64,000 nt of DNA, from positions 113,190-177,189 of the forward strand of contig NZ_JABXOF010000013.1 of NCBI RefSeq assembly GCF_013375155.1, in the 5' to 3' direction. Shown here one piece after another: positions 8,153 to 18,715 of the stretch. Made by a program: the position numbers and the translations under genes. Positions within the stretch are counted from its first letter, which is position 1. Every line of letters begins with the position of its first letter. The notes beneath the pieces are model-generated. The model was not told the origin of the DNA, ran no database searches, and worked only from the letters and a program-made list of their open reading frames with translations. This stretch comes from Serratia ureilytica. GTDB taxonomy: Bacteria; Pseudomonadota; Gammaproteobacteria; Enterobacterales; Enterobacteriaceae.

Positions 8153-10174
8153 GTGAACCACGCCCCCATCCAAACCGCAACGCTAACCTGGAACGAACAG
8201 GGTACACCTGTTTCGAAACAGTTTGATGACGTCTATTTTTCCAATCAGGATGGGCTGGAAGAAACTCGCTACGTCTTCCTGCACGGCAATCGGCTGCCGC
8301 AACGTTTCGCCGCCCATCCGCGTTCGCTGTTTGTCGTGGCGGAAACCGGGTTCGGCACCGGGCTCAATTTCCTCACGCTGTGGCAGGCCTTCGCCGGCTT
8401 CCGTCAAGCCGAGCCGGACGCGACGCTGCAGCGCCTGCACTTTATCAGCTTCGAAAAATTCCCCCTGCAGCAGGCTGACCTGGCGGCGGCGCATGCACGC
8501 TGGCCGGAGTTGGCGCCTTATGCCGACGAGCTGCGCGCCCAGTGGCCGCTGCCGTTGCCGGGTTGCCATCGCCTGCTGTTAGCCGAAGGCCGCATTACGC
8601 TCGATCTGTGGTTCGGCGACGTCAACGATCTGCTGCCGCAGTTTGACGCCAGCATGAATAACCAGGTGGATGCCTGGTTCCTCGACGGTTTCGCGCCGGC
8701 AAAAAACCCCGACATGTGGACCGATCAACTGTTCGCCGCCATGGCGCGCTTCGCCCGGCCGGGAGGCAGCTTCGCCACCTTTACCGCCGCCGGCTTCGTG
8801 CGCCGCGGCTTGCAACAGGCCGGTTTTCAGGTCAACCGCTGCAAAGGCTTCGGCCAAAAGCGTGAGATGCTCGCCGGCGAGCTCCCGGCCGATGCGCAGC
8901 CCGCTGCACATCCGGCGCCCTGGTATCGACGCCCGGCGGCGGACAACACCGCCGACATCGCCCTGATCGGCGGCGGCGTCGCCAGCGCGCTCACCGCGCT
9001 GGCCTTGCTGCGCCGCGGCGCCACCGTCACGCTGTACTGCGCCGATGAGCAGGCGGCCGAGGGCGCATCCGGCAACCGCCAGGGCGCGATTTATCCTTTG
9101 CTGAACGGCAGCGGCGACGCGCTGGAGAGCTTTTTCAGCGCCGCGTTTCCCTTCGCCCGCCGCCAGTACGATGCCCTGTTGCAACAAGGCGTCGCCTTTG
9201 ATCACCAGTGGTGCGGCGTCAGCCAGTTGGCCTATGACGAAAAGAGCGGCGCCAAGATCGCCAATATGCTGAAAACCGACTGGCCGCAGGCCTTGGCGAT
9301 GGCGGCCGACCGCGAGACGCTCAGCGAACGGTGCGGTGTTGATACCGGCTTTGGCGGCATCACCTACCCGCTAGGCGGCTGGCTCTGCCCGGCCGAGCTG
9401 ACGCGCGGCGCTATCGCGCTGGCGCAGCGTCAGGGCTTGGTCTGCCACTACCGGCACGATGCACAGAGGCTGACGCAGGAAGAAAACGGCTGGCGCATCG
9501 ATTTCGCCAACGGCGACAGCCGATGCCATGCGACGGTGATCCTGGCCAACGGCCATCGGTTGGCCGAACTGGCGCCGACGGAAGCCCTGCCGCTGTATTC
9601 GGTACGCGGGCAGGTGTCGCATATCCCAAGCTCGCCGGCCCTCGGTCAATTGAAACAGGTATTGTGTTACGACGGCTACCTGACGCCGGTTAATGCCAAC
9701 AACGGCCACCACTGCATTGGCGCCAGCTACCAGCGCGGCGACATCGCCACCGACTACCGCGAGCAGGAGCAACAGGAGAACCGCGAGCGCCTGCTGCGCT
9801 GTCTACCGGAGCAGTCCTGGCCGCAGCAGGTGGACGTCAGCGCTCATCAGGCGCGCTGCGGCGTGCGCAGCGCCACCCGCGATCATTTGCCGATGGTCGG
9901 CGCGCTGCCGGACTATCAGGCCACGCTGGCACAGTATCAGGATTTGCAGCGGCAGAACCAACGCGGCGAAACCGTCGCCGATGCGCCGGTCTATCCCGGT
10001 CTGTTCGCTATCGGCGGGTTAGGCTCGCGCGGCTTGTGCTCGGCGCCGTTGGCGGCGGAAATTTTGGCGGCGCAGCTGTTCGGCGAACCGTTGCCGGGTG
10101 ATGCGCGCCTGCTGGCGGCGTTGAATCCGAATCGGATGTGGGTGCGGAAATTGCTGAAAGGACGTGCGGTTTAA
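8153..10174 (+). CDS. mnmC: Bifunctional tRNA mnm5s2U34 biosynthesis protein MnmC
   Basis: 673 aa from the GTG at 8153. The N-terminal domain (to about residue 240) is a SAM methyltransferase ([16 protein letters not shown]; later [17 protein letters not shown]). The C-terminal domain is an FAD oxidoreductase ([36 protein letters not shown]). Together they convert cmnm5s2U to nm5s2U and then mnm5s2U at the wobble base of tRNAs. The frame also has an upstream TTG at 8132, but the E. coli protein aligns from the GTG. Divergent from fabB. Confidence 0.95.
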   Translation: MNHAPIQTATLTWNEQGTPVSKQFDDVYFSNQDGLEETRYVFLHGNRLPQRFAAHPRSLFVVAETGFGTGLNFLTLWQAFAGFRQAEPDATLQRLHFISFEKFPLQQADLAAAHARWPELAPYADELRAQWPLPLPGCHRLLLAEGRITLDLWFGDVNDLLPQFDASMNNQVDAWFLDGFAPAKNPDMWTDQLFAAMARFARPGGSFATFTAAGFVRRGLQQAGFQVNRCKGFGQKREMLAGELPADAQPAAHPAPWYRRPAADNTADIALIGGGVASALTALALLRRGATVTLYCADEQAAEGASGNRQGAIYPLLNGSGDALESFFSAAFPFARRQYDALLQQGVAFDHQWCGVSQLAYDEKSGAKIANMLKTDWPQALAMAADRETLSERCGVDTGFGGITYPLGGWLCPAELTRGAIALAQRQGLVCHYRHDAQRLTQEENGWRIDFANGDSRCHATVILANGHRLAELAPTEALPLYSVRGQVSHIPSSPALGQLKQVLCYDGYLTPVNANNGHHCIGASYQRGDIATDYREQEQQENRERLLRCLPEQSWPQQVDVSAHQARCGVRSATRDHLPMVGALPDYQATLAQYQDLQRQNQRGETVADAPVYPGLFAIGGLGSRGLCSAPLAAEILAAQLFGEPLPGDARLLAALNPNRMWVRKLLKGRAV

Positions 10175-10214
10175 TCAACCTTGAGGGGCGCGGCGACGCG
10201 CCCCGGCATGACGA

Positions 10215-10496
10215 TCAGGCGGCAGGGGCTGCAGCCTGATAGAGGTTTTCCCACATGCCGCGCACCAGGATCTGATCCGGCGGCGAGAGTTCCCCGGCGG
10301 CGATCGCTTTGTGCAGGCTCTCCTCCACCCGCGCTTTCAGCGCTTCGGCGGTGTGTTCGCCCTGCTCTTCCGCCTCGGCCACCGCCAGCGTCAGATGACC
10401 GCGCAGGTAGCCACCGGCAAACAGTTCATCATCGCTGGCGTGCTCTACCATGTCATCAATCAGCGCCAAAATGCGCGCTTCAAATTCTGCGATCAT
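10215..10496 (-). CDS. yfcL: YfcL family protein
   Basis: 93 aa, acidic and helical, aligning along its length with E. coli YfcL ([50 protein letters not shown]). Function unknown. The ATG at 10494-10496 is used in preference to the TTG one codon upstream. Last gene of the leftward prmB-aroC-mepA-yfcA-epmC-yfcL block, the same order as in E. coli. Confidence 0.88.
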   Translation of the reverse strand: MIAEFEARILALIDDMVEHASDDELFAGGYLRGHLTLAVAEAEEQGEHTAEALKARVEESLHKAIAAGELSPPDQILVRGMWENLYQAAAPAA

Positions 10497-10528
10497 CAAA
10501 TTTCCTCATTAAATAACGGGCTGTGGCG

Positions 10529-11086
10529 TCAGTTGAGATCTTCCGGATACGGAAAGTGCTCGGCCGCCAACGGTGGCGTATTGTAGAACGATTGCAACGC
10601 CTGAATAAAGCGCGCAGGCCTTGTGGGTATTCCCTGCTCCAGCAGCGCCAATACCCGGGCGCGCACCTTGCGTTGGAACGCGATGCGATCCGGTTCGCAA
10701 TCGCCGTTCAGGTTGTCGCAGCTGACGTTGAACGGGAAACCGGCCGCCACGCAGAACATCCATTCCAGCGCCTGCGGTTTGATCTCCACCGCTTCGAATT
10801 CACTCTGGGTTTGCGCGTCGCGCCCGTCCGGGCAATACCAGTAACCGAAGTCCACCAGTTGGCGGCGCGCTTCACCGGCGATGCACCAGTGCGAAATTTC
10901 GTGCAGGCCGCTGGCGTAGAAACCGTGGGCGAACACGATGCGGTGATACGGCAATTCGTCGTCGGCCGGCAGGTAGATCGGTTCGTCGTCGCCCTTCACC
11001 AGGCGGGTGTTGTAGTCATCGCTGAAGCAGCGATTGAAGATCTCGATCAACTGCTCATAATGATGGCGGGTCTGCGTGTCTGACAT
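10529..11086 (-). CDS. epmC: Elongation factor P hydroxylase EpmC
   Basis: 185 aa. EpmC (formerly YfcM) hydroxylates the beta-lysyl-lysine modification of EF-P, the last step after EpmA and EpmB. It matches E. coli EpmC closely: HHYEQLIEIFNRCF, GDDEPIYLPADDE, FAHGFYASGLHEISHWC with a metal-binding HE..H, and FGYWYCPDGRDAQTQ. The start at 11086 (MSDTQTRHHYEQ) was preferred over a GTG at 11104. EF-P and epmA/epmB are not in the window. Confidence 0.93.
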   Translation of the reverse strand: MSDTQTRHHYEQLIEIFNRCFSDDYNTRLVKGDDEPIYLPADDELPYHRIVFAHGFYASGLHEISHWCIAGEARRQLVDFGYWYCPDGRDAQTQSEFEAVEIKPQALEWMFCVAAGFPFNVSCDNLNGDCEPDRIAFQRKVRARVLALLEQGIPTRPARFIQALQSFYNTPPLAAEHFPYPEDLN

Positions 11087-11177
11087 AAAAAACTCTATAA
11101 CCACAAAAATAAAGAGGCCATTATACCCGATAACCGGCGGGGGGATACGGGCGCATAAACGGCGCCCATTTTCATCG

Positions 11178-11984
11178 TCAGCCGTGCACGAAGGCGGACA
11201 GCCACTGCTGAATCTCTGCGCCGTGATTGTCGTACAGCAGCTTGAGGCTCATCACCAGCGAGACGATCACGATCATCGGCCGAATCAATTTCTGGCCACG
11301 GGTCAGCACCATGTGCGCGCCCAAACGCGCCCCCAGCACCTGCCCCACCAGCATCACCAGACCGATGCTCCACACCACCTTGCCGCCGATGATGAACAGC
11401 GCCAACCCGCCGACGTTGGAGGTAAAGTTCAGCACTTTGGCGTGCGCCGTAGACTTGGCGAGGTTGAAACCGCACAGCGTCACGTAGGCCAGCGCGTAGA
11501 ATGAGCCGGCGCCGGGGCCGAAGAAACCGTCGTAAAACCCGACGCAACCGCCGGCTACCAGCCCGAACGGCAAGGCGCCGAGGCGGCGTTGACGATCTTC
11601 CTCACCCAGTCGCGGCATCAACAAGAAATAGAGACCAATGCCGATCACCAGCAGCGGCAACATCTGCCGCAGCAAATCGGCGCGCATGTGCTGCACCAGA
11701 ATCGCACCGGCGATCGAGCCGATCAGCGTCAGAAAAATCGTCAGCTTCTGGTCGTTGAGGTTCACCGCTCGCCGACGAATGAAGTACAGACTGGCGGAGA
11801 AAGAGCCGCCGACCGACTGCAGCTTATTGGTCGCCAGCGCCTGCGCCGGAGGAACCCCCACTGCCAGCAAGGCCGGCACCGTCAGTAATCCGCCGCCGCC
11901 GGCGATGGAGTCGATAAACCCCGCCAGCAGCGCTACCGCAAACAACACCCCGAGCATCTCGGGGCCAATGACGAACCAGTCCAT
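11178..11984 (-). CDS. yfcA: TauE/SafE family transporter YfcA
   Basis: 268 aa with about eight membrane segments, similar to E. coli YfcA (269 aa). Two family repeats are visible, one beginning GFIDSIAGGGGLLTVPALLAVGVPP and the second GFYDGFFGPGAGSF. The superfamily exports sulfite or organosulfonates, but the substrate of YfcA is not known. It starts 3 bp after the mepA stop, so the two are cotranscribed. Confidence 0.9.
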   Translation of the reverse strand: MDWFVIGPEMLGVLFAVALLAGFIDSIAGGGGLLTVPALLAVGVPPAQALATNKLQSVGGSFSASLYFIRRRAVNLNDQKLTIFLTLIGSIAGAILVQHMRADLLRQMLPLLVIGIGLYFLLMPRLGEEDRQRRLGALPFGLVAGGCVGFYDGFFGPGAGSFYALAYVTLCGFNLAKSTAHAKVLNFTSNVGGLALFIIGGKVVWSIGLVMLVGQVLGARLGAHMVLTRGQKLIRPMIVIVSLVMSLKLLYDNHGAEIQQWLSAFVHG

Positions 11985-11987
11985 GTG

Positions 11988-12815
11988 TTATTCCGCTGAG
12001 AAATGGTGATCCAGCAATGCCTGACAGGTAGGCGGTAACGGCGGCGGCACGGGTTTGCCCGGCTTCGCGTTCGGCTGATGCGGTACGAACCAGCTCGCCA
12101 GTTCGGCGCCGCAGCCATCGCCCGGCGGCGGCGTATCCTGCTCCTGGCACTCCAGGCTGCCGGCCGGACAACGCAGACGCACGTGCATGTGCGCACGGTG
12201 GCCGAACCACGGCCGCACCTTATGCAGCCAGGCGCGATCGGCGCCGGCGTCCAGGCACAGACGCTGCTTGATCGCCGGGTTGACGAAGATGCGCGTCACG
12301 TCCGCATCCTGCGCCGCCAGTTTGATCAGCGACTCAATCTGCGGTTGCCATTGGCTCGCCACCACCTGTTTGCCGTCGCCCGACACCAGGTCGATCGGCT
12401 GCGGCTTGAGCAATTGCTGCGCGCTCCAGCGTTGGCGCGGCAGCTGCAGCCAGATGTCGACGTCGAGCCCAGACTGGTGGCTGGCGTGGCCGCTGCTGAA
12501 GCGCCCGCCGGCCGGCATCGCCATGTCGCCGATCAGCACCGTGCCCAGCGCTTTCTGGTTCGCTTTGCTGCTGAGACGCTGTATGAACGCCAGCAGATCC
12601 GGATGGCCGAAATAGCGGCGCTGGTCGGTACGCATCACCTGATAGTCCGGTGAATTCAGCGGCAACGGCTGCGCGCCGATGATGCAGCCGTTGGCGAAAC
12701 CGCCCACCGCCTGCGGCGCGCCGGCCACCGGATGGTCGATTTTCTGCCACGGCGTCAGCGCCATGGCGGAAGCGGAGGCCGTCAGGGCCACCAGGCCCAA
12801 CATCCAGTTTTTCAT
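11988..12815 (-). CDS. mepA: Penicillin-insensitive murein endopeptidase MepA
   Basis: 275 aa with a signal peptide ([12 protein letters not shown]). MepA is a periplasmic LAS-family zinc peptidase cutting D-Ala-meso-DAP cross-links. Zinc and catalytic motifs are [20 protein letters not shown] and, near the C-terminus, [15 protein letters not shown]. Six or more cysteines, including [16 protein letters not shown] and GDGC, fit the disulfides of the family. Between aroC and yfcA with gaps of only a few bases. Confidence 0.95.
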   Translation of the reverse strand: MKNWMLGLVALTASASAMALTPWQKIDHPVAGAPQAVGGFANGCIIGAQPLPLNSPDYQVMRTDQRRYFGHPDLLAFIQRLSSKANQKALGTVLIGDMAMPAGGRFSSGHASHQSGLDVDIWLQLPRQRWSAQQLLKPQPIDLVSGDGKQVVASQWQPQIESLIKLAAQDADVTRIFVNPAIKQRLCLDAGADRAWLHKVRPWFGHRAHMHVRLRCPAGSLECQEQDTPPPGDGCGAELASWFVPHQPNAKPGKPVPPPLPPTCQALLDHHFSAE

Positions 12816-12820
12816 GGCGA

Positions 12821-13906
12821 TTACCAGCGAGGCACGTCGGAAACCACATCACCGTTTTGCGCACGCTGGCGCAGCAGGTGATCCATCAACACGATCGCCA
12901 TCATCGCTTCGGCGATCGGTACGGCGCGGATGCCCACGCACGGATCGTGGCGACCGCGGGTCACCATTTCCACCGCTTCCCCGTGGCGATTGATGGTGCG
13001 GCCCGGCACCATGATGCTGGAGGTTGGCTTCAGCGCCAGATGCGCGATCACCGGTTGGCCGCTGCTGATGCCGCCGAGAATGCCGCCAGCATGGTTGCTT
13101 TGGAAGCCTTCCGGGGTGATTTCATCGCGGTTTTCGCTGCCGCGTTTGGTCACCACGGCGAATCCGTCGCCGATCTCCACGCCTTTCACCGCGTTGATGC
13201 TCATCAGCGCGTGCGCCAGATCGGCATCGAGGCGGTCAAACACCGGCTCGCCCAGGCCAACCGGCACGTTTTCCGCAATCACGCTGACCTTGGCGCCGAT
13301 GGAGTCACCCTCTTTTTTCAGCGCGCGCATCAGTTCGTCCAGCGCTTCCAGCTTGTCCGGATCCGGGCAGAAGAACGGGTTCTGTTCGACCTGATCCCAG
13401 TCTTTCAGCTCGCAGGTCACGTCGCCGATCTGCGCCAGATAGCCGCGCACCTGCACGCCGAACTTCTGCTGCAGGTATTTCTTGGCGATAGCGCCCGCCG
13501 CGACGCGCATGGCGGTTTCACGCGCCGAAGAGCGGCCGCCGCCGCGATAGTCGCGCAGACCGTATTTCTGTTCGTAGGTGTAGTCGGCATGCCCGGGACG
13601 GAACACGTCTTTGATGGCGCTGTAGTCTTGCGAGCGCTGATCGGTGTTTTCAATGATCAGACCGATGCTGGTGCCGGTGGTCACGCCTTCGAATACGCCG
13701 GAGAGAATGCGCACCTGATCCGGTTCGCGACGCTGGGTGGTGTAACGCGAGGTGCCCGGACGACGGCGGTCCAGATCGTGTTGCAAATCGGCTTCGGTGA
13801 GCGGGATGCCGGGCGGCACGCCGTCGACGATACAACCCAGCGCCACCCCGTGAGATTCACCGAAGGTGGTGACGCGGAAAATCTGCCCAATACTGTTTCC
13901 TGCCAT
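12821..13906 (-). CDS. aroC: Chorismate synthase AroC
   Basis: 361 aa, identical in length to E. coli AroC. It converts 5-enolpyruvylshikimate-3-phosphate to chorismate with reduced FMN, the last step of the shikimate pathway. Signatures are [18 protein letters not shown], the [14 protein letters not shown] loop, [11 protein letters not shown] and [19 protein letters not shown]. The ATG at 13906 gives MAGNSIGQ as in E. coli; a GTG one codon upstream is unlikely. It lies 65 bp after prmB and 5 bp before mepA. Confidence 0.97.
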   Translation of the reverse strand: MAGNSIGQIFRVTTFGESHGVALGCIVDGVPPGIPLTEADLQHDLDRRRPGTSRYTTQRREPDQVRILSGVFEGVTTGTSIGLIIENTDQRSQDYSAIKDVFRPGHADYTYEQKYGLRDYRGGGRSSARETAMRVAAGAIAKKYLQQKFGVQVRGYLAQIGDVTCELKDWDQVEQNPFFCPDPDKLEALDELMRALKKEGDSIGAKVSVIAENVPVGLGEPVFDRLDADLAHALMSINAVKGVEIGDGFAVVTKRGSENRDEITPEGFQSNHAGGILGGISSGQPVIAHLALKPTSSIMVPGRTINRHGEAVEMVTRGRHDPCVGIRAVPIAEAMMAIVLMDHLLRQRAQNGDVVSDVPRW

Positions 13907-13971
13907 CACGGCTCCTTACCGTTAGTCTTTTATCGTTATGAGGCCCGCCATGCGGGCCTTGGAAATGCGGC

Positions 13972-14907
13972 TTAGCTGCGATAGAGGCTGAAGTGATCCT
14001 TGCAATCCACCAGCTGCTGTTTGGTCAGCATGAACACGCCGTCGCCGCCGTTTTCGAATTCCAGCCAGGTGAACGGAATGTCCGGATATTGTTCCATCAG
14101 ATGTACCATGCTGTTGCCCACTTCACAAATCAGCACGCCGTCGTCGGTCAGGTAGTCCGGCGCGCAGGCCAGGATGCGGCGCACCAGCTTCAGGCCGTCG
14201 CTGCCCGCCGCCAGCCCCAGTTCCGGCTCAAAGCGGAACTCCTGCGGCAGATCCGACATGTCTTCCGCATCGACGTACGGCGGGTTGGTGACGATCAGAT
14301 CGTACTGGATCGCGGGAACGTCGCGGAACAGATCGGAACGGATCGGGATCACCTGGTGCTCGACGCCGTGCGCCTGAATATTGCGCTCGGTCACCGCCAG
14401 CACTTCGCTGGAGATGTCCACCGCGTCCACTTCCGCTTCCGGGAAAGCGTAGCCACAGGCGATGGCGATGCAGCCGCTGCCGGTGCACATGTCGAGAATA
14501 TGGCGCGGCGGGTGCGGGATCAGCGCGCTGAAACGATCGTTGATCAACTCGCCGATCGGCGAGCGCGGCACCAGCACGCGTTCGTCGACGTAGAATTCCA
14601 TGCCGCAGAACCAGGCCTTGTTGGTCAGGTAGGCGACCGGGATACGCTCGTTGACGCGGCGGATCACGCGCTCAACGATGCGATGGCGCTCGCTGGAAGT
14701 CAGACGAGCGGTATGCATGTCCTCCGGAATGTCCAACGGCAGAAACAGGCTTGGCAGCACCAATTGCACCGCTTCGTCCCACGGATTGTCGGTTCCGTGA
14801 CCATAATAGATATTGGCGGCGTTGAAACGGCTTACCGTCCAGCGCAGCATATCTTGAATGGTGTGCAGTTCGTTCACTGCTTCGTCGACGAAAATTTTGT
14901 CCAATTT
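13972..14907 (-). CDS. prmB: 50S ribosomal protein L3 N5-glutamine methyltransferase PrmB
   Basis: 311 aa. PrmB uses SAM to methylate a glutamine of ribosomal protein L3. Motifs are [17 protein letters not shown] (SAM) and [13 protein letters not shown] (NPPY catalytic loop). The open frame continues to 15033, but the added 42 residues are Arg/Lys rich and unlike the family. The TTG at 14905-14907 aligns with the E. coli start ([12 protein letters not shown]) and has a CGGAGGG ribosome site 4-8 bases before it. Confidence 0.94.
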   Translation of the reverse strand, partial: KLDKIFVDEAVNELHTIQDMLRWTVSRFNAANIYYGHGTDNPWDEAVQLVLPSLFLPLDIPEDMHTARLTSSERHRIVERVIRRVNERIPVAYLTNKAWFCGMEFYVDERVLVPRSPIGELINDRFSALIPHPPRHILDMCTGSGCIAIACGYAFPEAEVDAVDISSEVLAVTERNIQAHGVEHQVIPIRSDLFRDVPAIQYDLIVTNPPYVDAEDMSDLPQEFRFEPELGLAAGSDGLKLVRRILACAPDYLTDDGVLICEVGNSMVHLMEQYPDIPFTWLEFENGGDGVFMLTKQQLVDCKDHFSLYRS

Positions 14908-15074
14908 GCCCTCCGGCAGGCGCTGTGTTTCATGATTTAGCCGCATAGTTTGCCATGAAGCCCGCGACAAATCACGCGCGCCCCTCGCGCTTTTCACTCT
15001 GGCCCGAGTTTTGCGTCGACAGCGCTCATTCACAAGGTAAACTAGCGAAATAAACGATTTCCGGTGAATGAAGC

Positions 15075-15605
15075 ATGAAGAACAAGCCCCCTCTGAGCAA
15101 AGACGAACAACAGCTCTTCAGAGAGTCGGTGGCGGGCGCAAAAAAGCTGCGCCAGGACACCATCGTCCACCGCCCGCCGAAGCTCAAGGTCAAACAGGTC
15201 GCGCCGCAGCGGCTGCTGCAGGAGCAGGTCGATGCCAGCTATTATTTTTCAGATGAATATCAGCCGCAGCTGGAAGAGGAAGGCCCGACGCGCTACGTGC
15301 GCCCCGGCAGCAGCCCGTATGAGCTGAAGAAGCTGCGACGCGGCGATTATTCGCCGGAGCTGTTTCTTGATTTGCACGGCCTGACTCAGCTGCAGGCCAA
15401 GCAGGAATTGGGGGCGCTGATCGCCGCCTGCAAACGCGAGCATGTGCACTGCGCCTGCGTGATGCACGGGCACGGCAAACACATTCTCAAACAGCAAACG
15501 CCGCTGTGGCTGGCGCAGCATCCCGACGTGCTGGCGTTCCATCAGGCGCCGAAGGAATGGGGCGGCAACGCCGCCGTCCTGCTGTTGGTGGAGCTGGCAG
15601 AATAG
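15075..15605 (+). CDS. smrB: Ribosome rescue endonuclease SmrB
   Basis: 176 aa. The N-terminal half is a charged linker; the C-terminal half is an Smr domain with [15 protein letters not shown] (the DLHG motif) and [16 protein letters not shown] (the HGxG motif). SmrB cleaves mRNA between collided ribosomes so that stalled complexes can be rescued. It matches E. coli SmrB (formerly YfcN) and shows the same divergent arrangement with prmB. Followed by a strong terminator. Confidence 0.93.
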   Translation: MKNKPPLSKDEQQLFRESVAGAKKLRQDTIVHRPPKLKVKQVAPQRLLQEQVDASYYFSDEYQPQLEEEGPTRYVRPGSSPYELKKLRRGDYSPELFLDLHGLTQLQAKQELGALIAACKREHVHCACVMHGHGKHILKQQTPLWLAQHPDVLAFHQAPKEWGGNAAVLLLVELAE

Positions 15606-15621
15606 CCTCCCGCAGAAACGA

Positions 15622-15654
15622 CTCAGGGCGATGTCAGACATCGCCCTGAGTTTA
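15622..15654. terminator. Terminator between smrB and sixA
   Basis: A 13-bp perfect stem, CTCAGGGCGATGT / ACATCGCCCTGAG (15622-15634 with 15638-15650), followed by TTTA. It lies between the convergent smrB and sixA genes. Confidence 0.75.
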
Positions 15655-15674
15655 TTCCGCACCGCATCCGCGGC

Positions 15675-16157
15675 TCACACTTTGGCCATCACCTGCGACG
15701 GGCTGACCTGCCATTCAAATTTGCCGTAGCTGCCGTCCGCCGGCAGATCGACGTTGGCGATCGCCGAGGTCGCGAACATCGGCGGGCACTCGCCCGGACA
15801 CAGTTCCGCCACCAGATACCCCACCAGCGGCAGGTGCGACACGATCAGCACCGAGCTCACCCCTTGCATCGCCAGCGCCTGAAGATAGCTGCCGACTTGT
15901 TCGGCGTTCCCGCCCGGCGTCAGTTCGGGCAGCACTTCTTCGCCCTCCGGCAGCGTCAAGGCTTCACGCACCGTCGCCAGCGTCTGTTCGGCCCGCAGAT
16001 AGGGGCTGACCAGCACGCGTTCAATATCCACAGACTTGGTGTTCAACCAGGCCGCCATCTGACGGGACTCGTCGCGGCCGCACAGGGTAAGGGGCCTTAC
16101 CGCATCGCTGGCTGCCTCGAGCGCCGCCTCTCCGTGACGCATAATCAAAACTTGCAT
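15675..16157 (-). CDS. sixA: Phosphohistidine phosphatase SixA
   Basis: 160 aa. Histidine-phosphatase fold with the N-terminal RHGEA motif carrying the nucleophilic His8, SPYLRAEQT, and the second catalytic histidine in VSHLPLVGYL. SixA removes phosphate from histidine phosphocarrier domains; in E. coli it acts on ArcB and on the nitrogen phosphotransferase protein NPr. Monocistronic, convergent with smrB. Confidence 0.94.
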   Translation of the reverse strand: MQVLIMRHGEAALEAASDAVRPLTLCGRDESRQMAAWLNTKSVDIERVLVSPYLRAEQTLATVREALTLPEGEEVLPELTPGGNAEQVGSYLQALAMQGVSSVLIVSHLPLVGYLVAELCPGECPPMFATSAIANVDLPADGSYGKFEWQVSPSQVMAKV

Positions 16158-16546
16158 ATTGCACCGCTGTTGTTGACAAAGTAACGCTATACAGAAACGC
16201 CGTGCGTGCTGTACCGCCGAGTTTTACAACCCTAAAGCCAAAGCTTTAAAACGATAACGCGCCGTCTCTTTATGGCGGCCGGGCATTTTGCCTGAAAGTT
16301 TGCGTAAAGAAAATGCTGTTTTTTACAGCAATCCTCCCCGGGCAAACCTCGATTGCTCATAGAACAATCAATTCAACGGGTTAAATTTTAACCTTTTCGC
16401 CATGAAAATTATTGATGGCGCTCAAGCTAACTTACCGCTGCCGCAGCCTTGCTGTACAGCCTCACGGGCTGACGCTGTCGCAAGGAGTGATGGCGATCAC
16501 AACGCGACCCTGTTGCAACTATAGTGCAAATCGGGCCGCCCTGCGT
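16158..16546. other. 389-bp intergenic region between sixA and fadJ
   Basis: No supported gene. The 5' part holds the sixA promoter region. It contains a perfect 15-bp palindrome GGTTAAATTTTAACC at 16379-16393 inside an AT-rich patch. No clear U-tract terminator for fadJ was seen. Confidence 0.5.
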
Positions 16547-18715
16547 TCAACTCCCCAGCGGGTAAAAACGTTCGCCCTGCTGCGCCATGTGCTGCAGGCG
16601 TTCGCACGGCGCGAAGTGCTCGCCGTGCTGCTGACGCAGGTAGTTCAGCGTTTTCACCACTTTCTCGGCGCCGAGTTCATCCATATAGCGGAACGGGCCG
16701 CCAAGGAACGGCGGGAAACCGATGCCGAATACCGCACCGATGTCGCCGTCGCGCGCGCTGCGGATCACGCCTTCATCCAGACAGCGCGCCGCTTCGTTCA
16801 GCATCATCATCACGCAGCGCTGGGCAATGGTCGCCGGCAGCATATGCGCCTTCGGCGTGACGCCGAGCAACGTATACAATGAGGTGTCCGCGCGCTTACG
16901 CCGCTGACGCTGCTGCCCCTCGCTCGGGTAAAGATAGAAGCCGCGGCCGTTCTTGCGCCCTTTGCGCCCGTCCTTCAGCACCGCATCGAACGCGGCAGGC
17001 GCGGCGAAGCGCGGCCCCAGCGCCTCGACCAGCACCGGAATGATCTTGGTGCCGACGTCGATGCCCACTTCGTCCAACAGGGTGATGGGGCCGACCGGGA
17101 AGCCGAAGTCCACCAGCGCTTTGTCCAGCGATTCAATGGGCTCGCCTTCCAGCAGGCAGCGCGCCGCTTCGTTGATGTACGGCGCCAGGATGCGGTTGAC
17201 ATAAAAACCGGCGCTGTCGCCCACCACGATGGCGGTCTTGCCCTGCTTGTGCGCCAGCGCCACGGTGGTCGCGATAGTCTCTTCGCTTGTGCCAGCGTGC
17301 GGGATCACTTCCACCAGCGGCATTTTGTCCACCGGGCTGAAGTAGTGCAGACCGATCACCTGCTGCGGCCGCTGGGCCTGTTCGGCGATTTGACCGATAG
17401 GCAGCGAGGAAGTATTGGAGGCGAACACGGTATGCGGCGCGCAGTTCGCTTCGACCTCGGCCACCATCTTCTGCTTCAGCGCCAGATCCTCAAACACCGC
17501 CTCGACCACGATATCCACCTGCTCGAAGCCGGTGTAATCGGTAGAGCCGGAGATCAGCATCATCTGTTTTTGCCGTTCCGCCGGGCGCATGCGCTTGCTG
17601 CGCACCCGCTTGCCGAGCACGTCCCAACTGTATTTCAGCGCATGATTGATGCCAGTTTCATTGATGTCTTTGATGCGAACCGGCAAACCGCCGCGCGTGG
17701 CGGTGACGCAGGCGATGCCGCCACCCATCAGGCCGCCGCCGAGAATGCCGACGCGATGCAAGGCGCGCGGCTGAGCATCGCCGCCCCGCTCTTTTTTCAG
17801 CGCGGTGGAAGCGAAGAACAGGCTGCGCAGCGCCGCCGATTGCGGCGTCATCGCCAGCTCGCCAAAGGCGCGCGCTTCGGCTTCATAGCCGCTGGCGCTG
17901 CCGTGATCCAGCCCGGTGCGCACCACCTGAATGATGCGCTCCGCCGCCGGGTAGTTGCCGTGCGTTTTCGCCAACGTTTTCTTGCGCACGATGCTGAACA
18001 GCAGATTTCTGCCCAGCGGGCCGTTGAGCAGACGATCCTGCCACGGCAGCTCGCGCTGATGCTTCCAGCCCTGTTTCACCCGCTCGATGGCGGTCTGCAG
18101 CAAAATCGATTGCGGCACGGCGTCGTCCACCAGCCCCATGCGCAACGCCTGGCGGGCGCGAATGTGCTTGCCGGTCAGGATCATGTCCAGCGCCTTGGCG
18201 GCGCCTATCAGGCGCGGCAGGCGCTGAGTGCCACCGGAGCCCGGCAGCAGGCCCAGCTGCACTTCCGGCAGACCGAGCGCGGTTTTGTCATCCAGCGAAC
18301 AGACGCGGCCGTGGCAGGCCAGCGCCAATTCCAGCCCGCCGCCCAGGCAGGCGCCGTGGATGGCCGCCACCACCGGTACCGGGAAGGCGGCGATCTGCGC
18401 CAGCGTGCTCTGCCCTTTCTTGGCCAGCGTTTCCGCCTCTTTGGCGCTGGTGCAGGCGGCGATCATGGTGATATCAGCGCCGGCGATAAACGAGTCCGGC
18501 TTGCCGGAAACGATCACCAGCCCTTCCAGCGCAGTATGCTGCTGCGCGCGGATCAGCACGTCGTTAACCTGTTCGACGAACTCGGCCTTGAGCGTATTGA
18601 CCTTGTCGCCCGGCACGTCGATGGTGATCACCCCGATGTTGTCGGGGCGGATCGTCAGTTGAAAGGCCGACGGTTTGGCACGCTGTTCGTGCAATGCATT
18701 TTCGGCACTCATCAT
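16547..18715 (-). CDS. fadJ: Fatty acid oxidation complex subunit alpha FadJ
   Basis: 722 aa trifunctional protein: enoyl-CoA hydratase/isomerase (residues 1 to about 190; [17 protein letters not shown] and [21 protein letters not shown]), then the NAD-binding 3-hydroxyacyl-CoA dehydrogenase domain ([36 protein letters not shown]) and the C-terminal dehydrogenase domains. With FadI it forms the beta-oxidation complex used in anaerobic growth of E. coli. The first ATG overlaps the fadI stop (ATGA), so the pair is translationally coupled. A second ATG follows at once and either could be used. Confidence 0.96.
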   Translation of the reverse strand: MMSAENALHEQRAKPSAFQLTIRPDNIGVITIDVPGDKVNTLKAEFVEQVNDVLIRAQQHTALEGLVIVSGKPDSFIAGADITMIAACTSAKEAETLAKKGQSTLAQIAAFPVPVVAAIHGACLGGGLELALACHGRVCSLDDKTALGLPEVQLGLLPGSGGTQRLPRLIGAAKALDMILTGKHIRARQALRMGLVDDAVPQSILLQTAIERVKQGWKHQRELPWQDRLLNGPLGRNLLFSIVRKKTLAKTHGNYPAAERIIQVVRTGLDHGSASGYEAEARAFGELAMTPQSAALRSLFFASTALKKERGGDAQPRALHRVGILGGGLMGGGIACVTATRGGLPVRIKDINETGINHALKYSWDVLGKRVRSKRMRPAERQKQMMLISGSTDYTGFEQVDIVVEAVFEDLALKQKMVAEVEANCAPHTVFASNTSSLPIGQIAEQAQRPQQVIGLHYFSPVDKMPLVEVIPHAGTSEETIATTVALAHKQGKTAIVVGDSAGFYVNRILAPYINEAARCLLEGEPIESLDKALVDFGFPVGPITLLDEVGIDVGTKIIPVLVEALGPRFAAPAAFDAVLKDGRKGRKNGRGFYLYPSEGQQRQRRKRADTSLYTLLGVTPKAHMLPATIAQRCVMMMLNEAARCLDEGVIRSARDGDIGAVFGIGFPPFLGGPFRYMDELGAEKVVKTLNYLRQQHGEHFAPCERLQHMAQQGERFYPLGS

